This document shows, piece after piece, positions 32,661-41,909 of a stretch of 64,000 nt of DNA; position 1 is the stretch's first letter; each line of letters begins with the position of its first letter. The position numbers and the translations under genes are program-made. Location of the stretch: positions 32,860 through 96,859 of the forward strand of contig CAJFFD010000002.1 of assembly GCA_904373255.1 (NCBI GenBank), given 5' to 3'. Under the pieces are notes generated by a model. It was given only the letters and a program-made list of their open reading frames with translations, had not been told where the DNA came from and did not search any database. The stretch comes from an uncultured Clostridia bacterium (GTDB lineage Bacteria > Bacillota > Clostridia > Christensenellales > Borkfalkiaceae).

Positions 32661-34238
32661 TTATACCAAACCAAGAAGCTCTTGGATTGACGGCCATTTT
32701 TTTGCAACTTCGGCATTATTTGTGGTAATAATATCCTGCGGGGTCGAGTTGCCGCGCAATGCGACGACCGGCTGAACTCCGTTTTCGAAGCATGTGCTGA
32801 CGGACGCAAGTACATAATAGCGCGACTTCGGCTCGCGGTCATACAGGAATCCTTCTTCCGCAGCGGCATTGACGCTCGTGCGGAATTCAGAGAACGTCAT
32901 CCCCGTGCTGTCATAGTCCTGCGTAGGCGCGGCGGGAAGCGTAGCGCCCTGCAATGTTTCGTAATAAATCTGCATCCCTTCATCCGAATACATGAACTTT
33001 AAAAATTCTTTTGCTTCGCGGATATGTGAGCTGTAAGAAGGAACATATGCCTGATGGTCGATGCCGCCAGCCATATAGGAATAATGACGCGCCTCCGTTA
33101 CCTTCTGAATATCTCCTTCGGTAACGCCGGAAGGCATTGCGGGTGATTCGCCCGCATCCACCGCGTCGACGTATTGAATGCATTCTATAAGCTTTTCCTC
33201 CGCAGCGTCTGCGCCGAGCGTACTTCCAAACGAAAGTTTATTGACGAGAGAAGAAATAACGGGCGTTTTGATAACATCTACGCGGGCGGAAGAGAAGTTT
33301 GCCTTCATTTCGTTTTCCAACCACGACCCGTTGACACAGAACAGAGCCTGACCGCGCAGAAATTGCCCTTGCATGCTGGTAAAATCTATGGAAGTTGAGC
33401 GCTCGTGCTGATATCCGTTATCCGGATCCAAAAGCGTTTTCAACACCTTCATCGCCTCAAGCTGCCCGTCGTATGTATAGACATACTGGCTTATTTCGCC
33501 GTCGGGGTCACGCCCTTCCATAAACAGCTTGACGTTGTCCACGCCTTCATACTGACCAAAGAAAATAGTGCTCCAGCCGGTGTAATATTCATCCTCTAAC
33601 GAATATATAAACGGCGCAACCTCTTCTTTGATCTCGTCGCAAAGCGCAAACAATTCGTTTGTGGTATACGGCACATCTTCATCCGTCAGCCCCAGGTCGT
33701 CCCATACATCGAGATTTCGGACAATCCCATACACGCCGCCCGCCCAAGGAAGCGCGTAATATTTCCCTTCAATATTAAACGCTTCTGCATACAGCGGATC
33801 CATTTTGTCCTCGATCGTAAGCTCAGAACCTTCGTCTACAACAGATCCCCATACGTCGGTGAGATCGGCATACAGGCAATCGTATGCCTGACCGCGAACC
33901 GAAATGGAGCCTTTGTATACATCTTCGGCAAACCAACCGCGTTTGTTGAAAAACAAATCTGTATCGCTGGCGAGCGATTCGATTTCCGTATCGAGCGTAC
34001 CCTGCCCCGTCGCTCCAACGACCGTCGAAATATCGACGTTGATCTTTGCTTTTTCTTCAAAAGCCTCCTCCAGAGCATACAGCCAGTCGGTGCCATAGCC
34101 GAGCTGCACCGCGGAAATGTGCAGATACCCGTTTTCGCCGGGTTCGCTCCTCTGCCCCGATCTGTTGCATGCCACAGTGCTCACGCAAAGCAGGCAGGCA
34201 AGACTCGATACAAGTACTTTTTTCAAAGCACCCTTCAT
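32661..34238 (-). CDS. ABC transporter extracellular solute-binding lipoprotein
   Basis: Lipobox CVSTVAC; family 1-like SBP; adjacent to permeases. Confidence 0.88.
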   Translation of the reverse strand: MKGALKKVLVSSLACLLCVSTVACNRSGQRSEPGENGYLHISAVQLGYGTDWLYALEEAFEEKAKINVDISTVVGATGQGTLDTEIESLASDTDLFFNKRGWFAEDVYKGSISVRGQAYDCLYADLTDVWGSVVDEGSELTIEDKMDPLYAEAFNIEGKYYALPWAGGVYGIVRNLDVWDDLGLTDEDVPYTTNELFALCDEIKEEVAPFIYSLEDEYYTGWSTIFFGQYEGVDNVKLFMEGRDPDGEISQYVYTYDGQLEAMKVLKTLLDPDNGYQHERSTSIDFTSMQGQFLRGQALFCVNGSWLENEMKANFSSARVDVIKTPVISSLVNKLSFGSTLGADAAEEKLIECIQYVDAVDAGESPAMPSGVTEGDIQKVTEARHYSYMAGGIDHQAYVPSYSSHIREAKEFLKFMYSDEGMQIYYETLQGATLPAAPTQDYDSTGMTFSEFRTSVNAAAEEGFLYDREPKSRYYVLASVSTCFENGVQPVVALRGNSTPQDIITTNNAEVAKKWPSIQELLGLV

Positions 34239-34315
34239 TATGGACTCCTCCTTTTAATAATTTTTATTGATAAAAGCGCGCCGTGTAGCTCGCATATCAG
34301 CATAAATCTGTTCGA

Positions 34316-35209
34316 TCACTCCTTCAGTCCTCCGAAATATACCTTTTCCATAATCGTGTTTTGGAAGACAACAAACAAGATCAATACGGGGATCAGCGAA
34401 AGTATTACGCCTGCAAAATAAGCCGGAATATTTCCCTGGTATTGCGAGACCTCGCTGTAAGCATAAGTGCCATACGCCAAATTCGGATATTCCGTCATAT
34501 AAGCGGCTGTGCTTTCATAATCATTCCATGCCGTAATAAACTGCATTACAAACAGAGCGATTATACTCGGCAATACCTGCGGCAGCATTATCTGGAATAA
34601 AATCTGATAATGATTCGCCCCGTCGATCGACGCCGCCTCCGCGTAAGAATGGGATATTCCTTTCCAGAACGCATACATGTAAAAGAAATAAGAGCCGTAC
34701 AGCGTTATGCTGACAAGGGTAATGAGCGGACTGTTGATCAAACCCAAATTATAATACAGCCTGTATTGCGCGCCCTGCCCGCCATACAGCGGAAGCATCG
34801 ACACCAGAAGACCAAGCGTATACAGAAAGTGCGTGAATTTTGATCTGTAATGCACAAGCACATAGCACACGATAGCCGTTGTAAACCAAGTAAGGAAGGA
34901 CGACGATGTCGTGCGCCAAATGGAATTCCACAGCATATCCATAAATGTATGTTCACCGTCGACATTTGTCCATTCGGTAAATGCCTGTACATAATTTCCG
35001 AAATTCGGCGGCGTAGGAATGCTGAAAAGATTATAATTGAACTGGTCATCCAAAAAAGTATCCTGGTTCAATTTCAGTGAAATCAGAATCGCATATACAA
35101 AAAAGAATAAAATGAGCAAAGCGTACAAAGCAAACAGTATAAAAGCCACGCTGAACACGATCTTGCGCGATACGGAATTTCCATGACGATTATGTTTGCT
35201 TTTCCGCAT
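34316..35209 (-). CDS. Carbohydrate ABC transporter permease (MalG-like)
   Basis: EAA loop EAASIDGANHYQILFQIMLPQVLPS; multi-TM. Confidence 0.92.
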   Translation of the reverse strand: MRKSKHNRHGNSVSRKIVFSVAFILFALYALLILFFFVYAILISLKLNQDTFLDDQFNYNLFSIPTPPNFGNYVQAFTEWTNVDGEHTFMDMLWNSIWRTTSSSFLTWFTTAIVCYVLVHYRSKFTHFLYTLGLLVSMLPLYGGQGAQYRLYYNLGLINSPLITLVSITLYGSYFFYMYAFWKGISHSYAEAASIDGANHYQILFQIMLPQVLPSIIALFVMQFITAWNDYESTAAYMTEYPNLAYGTYAYSEVSQYQGNIPAYFAGVILSLIPVLILFVVFQNTIMEKVYFGGLKE

Positions 35210-35236
35210 CTATTTTTTAACGTTTTCCATTGCCGT

Positions 35237-36199
35237 TTACTCCTTGCCCTCGCGATACAGAACTTTGCGCAATACCAACACGATCGGGAAAGTTATCACT
35301 GTCATAACAAGACCGATAGCAGAAGCGTAATACATATCCTGCGAAATTGTCGGAACCGCCCCCGTTGCATAACCGTACAACAGGAACGAAAGCGTCTGCG
35401 TATTGTACTCCCCTTGCGTCATGGCGAGAATCGGCCCCGTCGAAGACAGGATACCGGCAAAACTCAATACGATAATCGTGGATATTGTCGGCCAAACCAT
35501 CGGGATCACTAAATGTATAAGCTCCTGAAACCAATTGCAGCCGTCGATTTCGCCCGCCTCCAGCACATCTTCGCTGATAGCGTTCATCGCCCCGCCCAAG
35601 ACGACCATGTTTCCCCCGAAACCGAAAATAACATTATAAATCAGAAGCATAATGATCGCATTGTCGGTAACAAGAGGGTATTCATATGTTTTACCCAAAG
35701 CATGCAAGATTGCTTCGTAAGGGCCGCCGGACATAAAAGTATATTTATACAATATAACCAGAGCGGAACTGCAGATAATCGTGGGCAGGTATGTAACCGT
35801 GCGGAAAACTTTATAGCCGAGAATTTTCTTATAGACGAAATACGCCATCAGAATAGATATCGGCAGCACGATCAACAGCGCGACGGCATAAAAAAGCAAA
35901 GTGTTACGGAGCGCGATTAAAAGATCCCCGTCACGGAAAAAACCTGTAAATACCATTTCAAAATTTTCGAATGTAAAATACAGATGCATCCCCGTCAGGT
36001 CATATTTTTCTCTTTGGAAAGACATCGCAAGCGAATCGAGGTTGACGTATAGCCAAAATACAAGAAAAAATATGATCGGAATCCCCAATAAGCTCGCAAT
36101 AAATAATATCTCCTTCTTTTTTGCGTCGGTAAGCTTCTTTTTGGGTTTATTTTCATGGATGTTCCCATTTTCAGTTTTTACTTCTGCCAATTCTTCCAT
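35237..36199 (-). CDS. Sugar ABC transporter permease (MalF-like)
   Basis: EAGEIDGCNWFQELIHLVIPMVWPTIS EAA loop; multi-TM. Confidence 0.92.
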   Translation of the reverse strand: MEELAEVKTENGNIHENKPKKKLTDAKKKEILFIASLLGIPIIFFLVFWLYVNLDSLAMSFQREKYDLTGMHLYFTFENFEMVFTGFFRDGDLLIALRNTLLFYAVALLIVLPISILMAYFVYKKILGYKVFRTVTYLPTIICSSALVILYKYTFMSGGPYEAILHALGKTYEYPLVTDNAIIMLLIYNVIFGFGGNMVVLGGAMNAISEDVLEAGEIDGCNWFQELIHLVIPMVWPTISTIIVLSFAGILSSTGPILAMTQGEYNTQTLSFLLYGYATGAVPTISQDMYYASAIGLVMTVITFPIVLVLRKVLYREGKE

Positions 36200-36233
36200 A
36201 AGCAATCCCTTCTTACAAATAACCAATAAAGTG

Positions 36234-36277
36234 TTTTTTGAGTTGCATGCAACTCAAAAAAGGGGTACCCCTTTTTT
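36234..36277. promoter_or_regulatory. Two overlapping perfect palindromes upstream of the sugar ABC operon
   Basis: TTTTTTGAGTTGCA|TGCAACTCAAAAAA (36234-36261) and AAAAAAGGGGT|ACCCCTTTTTT (36256-36277) share A6. Confidence 0.85.
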
Positions 36278-36404
36278 CCGAAACTAAACGTATAAAACGC
36301 GATCATTTTTGATCTTCGTTTTTATTGTAATACGCCGTTCCGCCTTTTTCAATATCGAATTGTAGGATAAATATATATTTTTGTCAAATAATATTGTTTT
36401 CATC

Positions 36405-36432
36405 TTGACAAAAATGAAATATGTTATATACT
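36405..36432 (+). promoter_or_regulatory. Sigma-A promoter of the AraC regulator
   Basis: TTGACA - 16 bp - TATACT. Confidence 0.7.
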
Positions 36433-36441
36433 TTTGTTGCA

Positions 36442-37329
36442 ATGATCGAGTATTATTTTTATCAGAGCGCGGCGCCGAACATGGTGCAGTACGCCGCCGA
36501 AATCGATTTTCTTTACCACATCAATCTGTTCGACTGGCCGATCGAACACGGGCATAAGGACTATTGGGAATTTACGATCATGACGAACGGGCAGATCGAC
36601 AATTGCTCCAACGGAAAGGTCAGGACTTACGGCGCCAACAGCGTGTTTATAGCGACCACGGGCGACGTGCATCGCCTGTTGGCTTCCGGAGTGGAACCCG
36701 TGCGTTATATCAATATCATGGTAAAAGAGTCTTTCCTGCAAAATACGGTCGAAAGGCTCTCGCCGGGTTTGCTCGATTACCTCCGCTCCGACGACTTCAG
36801 CCTGACGCTTTCCGGAAACAAGATCAGTGAAATTGAACAGATCCTTCTGCAGGTGAATTATACCAATCCCGAACAATATCAGGAAAACGACAAGTTTATC
36901 TGTTCCGCGTTTCTGCTGCTTGTTTCGGCAATCCTGTTCAGCCGAGCGACGACGTCGCTCAATATTTCCCCCTATCTTGTTTTGCTCAACCAGTTTGCGC
37001 AAAACAATGAACTGCTGACCTGCAACGTAAACGACCTTTGCAAAAAACTCGGCTATTCGCGCGGGCAGCTGAACAATCTTTTCAAAAAGCATTTCGGAAT
37101 TACGCCGCACGAGTATCTCATCGAATATAAATTTAATCATGCGCGCAGGCTGCTTGTCAATACAAACATGACTATATCGGAAATTGCGTTTGCAATCGGC
37201 TACGCCAATCCGATGCAGTTCTACACGACCTTTAAAAAACTTTTCGGCGTTACGCCGAACCGGTACCGGAGCAACGGACACGCACTCGTTCCGCAAAATA
37301 AAGTTCAAACCAAAAAGGAGCAGCAATGA
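36442..37329 (+). CDS. AraC family transcriptional regulator
   Basis: C-terminal double HTH: MTISEIAFAIGYANPMQFYTTFKKLFGVTPNRYR. Confidence 0.92.
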   Translation: MIEYYFYQSAAPNMVQYAAEIDFLYHINLFDWPIEHGHKDYWEFTIMTNGQIDNCSNGKVRTYGANSVFIATTGDVHRLLASGVEPVRYINIMVKESFLQNTVERLSPGLLDYLRSDDFSLTLSGNKISEIEQILLQVNYTNPEQYQENDKFICSAFLLLVSAILFSRATTSLNISPYLVLLNQFAQNNELLTCNVNDLCKKLGYSRGQLNNLFKKHFGITPHEYLIEYKFNHARRLLVNTNMTISEIAFAIGYANPMQFYTTFKKLFGVTPNRYRSNGHALVPQNKVQTKKEQQ

Positions 37330-38717
37330 AAAAGTTAACAAGCGCATTGGCGATCGGCTCTTTGAGCCTATGCATGCTTTCCGCCTGCGCCCCCTCTCAA
37401 CCGCCGGAGCCGAAGCAGTATGAAGGCGAAAATTTTACGACGACCGCGTGGTGGGCGCCCTACGAAATTTCTGAGGAAAGTTTTCAGCTCTATAAGGACG
37501 CAGGGCTGAATACCATGATTTTTGTCAACCATTCGCGCGCGGCGACGGATGACACCCTCTCGGACACACGCTACTATTTAGGCTCCGCCCTGACAATGCA
37601 AACCCTGGAAATGTGCCGCAAAACAGGGCTTGACGCGATAATCTCGGAGGGAAAAGGATACAAAGACCAGGGCGGCACCCCCTTTACCGAAAATGATTTA
37701 TACGGCGACTACAGCGACATCATCAAGGGTGTTCACATTGCCGACGAACCGAGCGCAGCGGTAATGCGCGAGTACTGCACCGCGGAACGCATCGAGGATT
37801 TCAAAAAAGTATATTCTGTACCGTATATCATCAATCTGCACCCCGTCACGGCGGCTGGCACAAGCACCGGCACGCTTACATATGCCGAATATTTGCAGGT
37901 ATATGAAGAATGCGTTCTGCAAAATTTCCCGAATACGCCCTATATTTCCGTCGACTTTTATCCGTTCCATACCGACGAATACGCAACGATGGACAGGCAA
38001 TGGATTTCCTGTTACGAGCAAATTTCAAAACTGGCGGCAGAGTATGGAGCGGAAACAAACTTTTATATCCAGACTTCGGAAGGAAACGAGTTTACCGACA
38101 GCCTGACCGAGGCAGACATACGCTATCAAATTTATGTCGCGCTGTGTTTCGGCGGAAGCTCTTTTTCCTACTACTGCTACTCCGTGCCGGACAATAACAG
38201 CAATTATACCGAAGGAAGCGTAGCGAATCCCATGTATATCGCTTGTCTTTTGGATCAGGACAATAAGCCGACCGATCTTTATAATTATGTCAAAGAGATC
38301 AATGCCGAAATCCAGTCGTTTGCAGCCGCTTTCAATTCGTATAGTTTTACAAAATGTATGGCAGTCTGCGTACAGACTTACGGAGCTGACAACTTCAAAT
38401 CCGAGTTATATGCCATGAATACCCCGCTTGATTTTTCAGACAGGCGTTATATTGCGAATATTGAAACGGAGGGAAACTGCCTGGTCGGCTGCTTTGACCG
38501 CGCGGAGGACGAGGCATATATGTTGGCAAACTACGGCTACCCCGACGAAACGCAAGCGATTGAACTGACGATCACTTTAAAGGGCGGCGCGACGCACCTT
38601 GCCGTTTACGGAGGCGACGGATACAGCGGCACGCCCGAGGTCATCGCGGCGCGAGACGGAAAAGTTACCCTCAGCATCGCCCCCGGCGACGGAAAATTCG
38701 TGGTACCCCTCCTATAA
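37326..38717 (+). CDS. Lipoprotein, putative TIM-barrel glycoside-hydrolase-like protein
   Basis: Lipobox LCMLSAC; FTTTAWWAPYEISEESFQLYKDAGLNTMIFVNHSR; overlaps the AraC stop codon. Confidence 0.6.
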   Translation: MKKLTSALAIGSLSLCMLSACAPSQPPEPKQYEGENFTTTAWWAPYEISEESFQLYKDAGLNTMIFVNHSRAATDDTLSDTRYYLGSALTMQTLEMCRKTGLDAIISEGKGYKDQGGTPFTENDLYGDYSDIIKGVHIADEPSAAVMREYCTAERIEDFKKVYSVPYIINLHPVTAAGTSTGTLTYAEYLQVYEECVLQNFPNTPYISVDFYPFHTDEYATMDRQWISCYEQISKLAAEYGAETNFYIQTSEGNEFTDSLTEADIRYQIYVALCFGGSSFSYYCYSVPDNNSNYTEGSVANPMYIACLLDQDNKPTDLYNYVKEINAEIQSFAAAFNSYSFTKCMAVCVQTYGADNFKSELYAMNTPLDFSDRRYIANIETEGNCLVGCFDRAEDEAYMLANYGYPDETQAIELTITLKGGATHLAVYGGDGYSGTPEVIAARDGKVTLSIAPGDGKFVVPLL

Positions 38718-38773
38718 AAAGCGACGCTTATGCCCCGCCCGACTGCGGTCGGCTGCGGAAGCAACGCCGATTC

Positions 38774-38820
38774 ATCAAAAAAGGAGCGATGACTTTGAAA
38801 GTCTTCGCTCCTTTTTTGAT
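38774..38820. terminator. Bidirectional terminator
   Basis: ATCAAAAAAGGAGCGATGACTTTGAAAGTCTTCGCTCCTTTTTTGAT near-perfect inverted repeat. Confidence 0.85.
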
Positions 38821-38913
38821 GCGGAATGCGCTTCTCCGACGCAATTTTCCGAAATAAAATCGGCAAAGCAATGTATCTGCCATTGCGCATGCCTCTTCTC
38901 CGTATTTCCGTAT

Positions 38914-39681
38914 TCAGCCGTTCATCAAACCTTCCAATATAAGTTTATCCGCAACGAGGGCAATGAACTCACTGTTTGTCGGCTTTTCCGTTCCGATATA
39001 GACGCGCACACCGAATACGGCGTTGATCGCATCGATCCGCTGCCTGTTCCATGCGACTTCGATGCTGTGGCGGATTGCCCGTTCCACTTTGCTCGCCGTT
39101 GTATCAAATTTTTCCGCAATTTTCGGGTACAGCTGTTTGGTGATATTATTTATTATGGCGGGATTTTCTACCGCCATCTTAATCCCTTCCCGCAGATAGG
39201 CGTAGCCTTTGATATGCGGCGGAATGCCGATCGATATAAAAATGTTGCTGATCTTTTCGTCTAACAAAACGATATTCTTCCTGTCATTCCCGACAACGGA
39301 AGTGCGCGCATCCGGCTCCGCAAAAATCTCGCCGAGGCGCGCGGCGACCTGCGAAGCGTTTACGGGGCGCATCATATAATATCGGGCGCCCTTTTGCAGA
39401 ATCAGATCGATCGTTGCGTCGTCGCTGAAATTTCCAGACGCCAGCACCGCGCAGCGCGCGTGCATTTCGCGCAGCTTGTCCAGAACGCCGAACCCATCGA
39501 CATTTTTCAGCGTCATGCCGACAAGCATGGCGTCCGGGTCATATTCTTTCACCAGCTCTTCCGCTTTTTCGCCGTCATCGCTGACCGCGCACACTTCAAA
39601 ACCAGCATTGCGCAGTTCTGAACTGATTGCAGCCGCTGCCTCACCATTGCCTTCCAATACAACAATTTTCTTCTGTTGCAT
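38914..39681 (-). CDS. spo0A: Spo0A homologue with degenerate receiver domain
   Basis: Spo0A_C: GIPPHIKGYAYLREGIKMA...TTASKVERAIRHSIEVAWNRQRIDAI...KPTNSEFIALVADKL; receiver lacks catalytic residues. Confidence 0.9.
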   Translation of the reverse strand: MQQKKIVVLEGNGEAAAAISSELRNAGFEVCAVSDDGEKAEELVKEYDPDAMLVGMTLKNVDGFGVLDKLREMHARCAVLASGNFSDDATIDLILQKGARYYMMRPVNASQVAARLGEIFAEPDARTSVVGNDRKNIVLLDEKISNIFISIGIPPHIKGYAYLREGIKMAVENPAIINNITKQLYPKIAEKFDTTASKVERAIRHSIEVAWNRQRIDAINAVFGVRVYIGTEKPTNSEFIALVADKLILEGLMNG

Positions 39682-39837
39682 TTTTGCCTCCTTACTTTGC
39701 GAAAAATAATTTTTATATTCTTATTATAGCGAAAGGTCGGCTTTTTGTTAAGCATTTTTTAAACGAATTTTAATTTATTTTCAATATTTTATAAAAAATA
39801 ATTGCGCATATTGTCGAATTTTGTAAAAATTAAAAAA

Positions 39838-40641
39838 TCAATTATGATGGGACAGAAATGCCCGCAAATTTTCAGAAAAAATTCTGTCGACAGATGAATC
39901 TGAATAGCCGGCCAGCAACAGTCTCTCCCGCAGGCGCGGCAAGTCCGCGTACCCACGAATGCCCTGCGGCAAATTGTCCGTTCCGTTAAAATCGCTTCCT
40001 ATACAAATTGACTCAATGCCAAATTTTTGCACGCAATAATCGATGTGACGGTAAACATCCTCCGCCGAGGCTGCCCCATCTTCCTTCAAAAAACCGGCAA
40101 CAAAGGCAATACCGATCAGTCCGCCGCGGGAGACGATTTCTTGCGCCTGCCAGTCCTCCAGGTTCCGCGGGTGGCGGCAGATTCCGTTCATGCAGGTATG
40201 CGAATCGACAAGTCTGCCCGATTCACATTTCAGAACTTCGGCAAAGCTCTTCCTGTTCAGATGGGCGCAGTCGATGCAAATACCGCATTCCGCCAGAAAT
40301 CGGACGGCGAACTTACCCTTCGGCGTCAGTTCGCCGTCATCCATACAGCCACCCGCCAACGGATTGGCTCCGTTCCAGGTCAAAGAAGCATAGACGGGGT
40401 TCCACGCCCGGATCTCTTCAGCCGTTTCCGGAGTAAAATACCCTATGTCCTCCAACCCCAAAAATAAATTTCGTCGCTTTTCTTTATTAAAGCGAAGCGC
40501 AATGGAGCGCAGCTGCGCAAAACTCCGGTTTCCCCGGAATAACGCGCATACGCAGCAGACAGTTTCGCGCGAAAGCATTTCAATCCTGCCCGACGCGGTA
40601 AGAATATCGTTGTGAAAATCGGCAATGCGATTATCCGGCAT
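39838..40641 (-). CDS. M19-family membrane dipeptidase
   Basis: IADFHNDILTA (HxD), DCAHLNRKSF, DSHTCMNGICRHPRNL, GIGSDFNGTD-like motif. Confidence 0.85.
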   Translation of the reverse strand: MPDNRIADFHNDILTASGRIEMLSRETVCCVCALFRGNRSFAQLRSIALRFNKEKRRNLFLGLEDIGYFTPETAEEIRAWNPVYASLTWNGANPLAGGCMDDGELTPKGKFAVRFLAECGICIDCAHLNRKSFAEVLKCESGRLVDSHTCMNGICRHPRNLEDWQAQEIVSRGGLIGIAFVAGFLKEDGAASAEDVYRHIDYCVQKFGIESICIGSDFNGTDNLPQGIRGYADLPRLRERLLLAGYSDSSVDRIFSENLRAFLSHHN

Positions 40642-40690
40642 CGATTCGCTTATATTATACATATAATATATGATATGCGGGAAAAAATAC

Positions 40691-40719
40691 GGGCGTCCCT
40701 CTGAAACGAGGGACGCCCG
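40691..40719 (-). terminator. Terminator downstream of the peptidylprolyl isomerase
   Basis: GGGCGTCCCTC TGAAAC GAGGGACGCCC; T-run on the minus strand (TATTTTTTC). Confidence 0.85.
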
Positions 40720-40739
40720 ACTGCGTTTGCCCGATTGGA

Positions 40740-41261
40740 TTATTTTGCCCGTTTCGGCTCGGGATACTCTTCCCCGAAAGTTTCAACCGTAACGGTTTCG
40801 ATGACCTGCGGCTGTAAAGGTCGGTTGCGCATATCTGTATCGACGACCGCAATCGAATCTACCACTTCCATGCCCTCCGTGACCTTTCCGAACGCCGCAT
40901 ACTGCCCGTCCAGATGCGCCGCATTCCGGTGCATGATAAAGAACTGCGACCCTGCGCTGTCCGGCATCATTGACCGAGCCATCGAAAGAACGCCGCGCAG
41001 ATGTTTAATGTCGTTGGCGGGATATCCGTTGGAGCGGAATTCACCTTTGATGGTATACCCCGGGCCGCCCGTTCCGTTCCCCGCGGGATCGCCTCCCTGA
41101 ATCATGAAGCCTTCGATCACGCGATGAAAGGTCAACCCGTCGTAGAAATGATTCCGGACAAGCGAAATAAAATTATTGACCGTGTTCGGCGCTTTATCGG
41201 GATACAGCTCCGCCTTGAATGTTTTACCTCCCTGCATCGTGAAAGTAACGACAGGATTCAT
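40740..41261 (-). CDS. Cyclophilin-type peptidylprolyl isomerase
   Basis: FHRVIEGFMIQGGDP, SMARSMMPDSAGSQFFIMH. Confidence 0.95.
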   Translation of the reverse strand: MNPVVTFTMQGGKTFKAELYPDKAPNTVNNFISLVRNHFYDGLTFHRVIEGFMIQGGDPAGNGTGGPGYTIKGEFRSNGYPANDIKHLRGVLSMARSMMPDSAGSQFFIMHRNAAHLDGQYAAFGKVTEGMEVVDSIAVVDTDMRNRPLQPQVIETVTVETFGEEYPEPKRAK

Positions 41262-41267
41262 AAAATT

Positions 41268-41729
41268 TTACTCCTTTTCCAAGTCTTCATATTTTTGTAC
41301 GGTGACATTTGCCTCACGGAACAACTGCATTGAAAAATCATCGGGATATCCGTGCTTATAGACGACGCGCGAAATACCCGCATTGATGATCATTTTTGCA
41401 CAGATGACACAGGGCTGATGCGTGCAATACAATGTCGCGCCCTCTATTTTAATGCCGAGCCGCGCCGCCTGGATAATTGCGTTTTGCTCGGCATGGACAG
41501 CATAACAGATCTCCTGCCTTGTTCCGCTCGGAATGTTCAGCTTTCGCCGCAGGCATTCTCCGCGGTCGACACAGCTCATAATCCCTGCCGGCGCACCGTT
41601 GTACCCCGTCGTCATGACCCGCTTATCCAGTACGATCACGGCGCCCACATGCCGGTTCTCCTGGAAACAACTCGACCACTCCGCGACTTTTTCCGTCAGC
41701 TCCATGAACCGCCTGTCCCATTTATCCAT
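41268..41729 (-). CDS. dCMP deaminase family protein
   Basis: HAEQNAI zinc motif and CxxC (HQPCVICAKMI). Confidence 0.9.
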   Translation of the reverse strand: MDKWDRRFMELTEKVAEWSSCFQENRHVGAVIVLDKRVMTTGYNGAPAGIMSCVDRGECLRRKLNIPSGTRQEICYAVHAEQNAIIQAARLGIKIEGATLYCTHQPCVICAKMIINAGISRVVYKHGYPDDFSMQLFREANVTVQKYEDLEKE

Positions 41730-41817
41730 TGCGCATACCTCTGTTTTTTCTATATTTTATCATATTTTCGGAGGAAAAGCAAGCGCGAATTGTTTTTCCG
41801 CCTGTTTTTTTCACGAG

Positions 41818-41844
41818 TTAGCACTCTCAAAATAAAAGTGCTAA
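41818..41844 (+). promoter_or_regulatory. CIRCE (HrcA operator) 1
   Basis: TTAGCACTC-N9-AAGTGCTAA. Confidence 0.9.
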
Positions 41845-41871
41845 AAAAATCCTTTTTCCTGCGCAAAACAT

Positions 41872-41899
41872 TTGACTTTTCAATTCAAATGTTTATAAT
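41872..41899 (+). promoter_or_regulatory. Sigma-A promoter of groESL
   Basis: TTGACT - 16 bp - TATAAT, between two CIRCE elements. Confidence 0.85.
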
Positions 41900-41909
41900 A
41901 TATAGTAAA

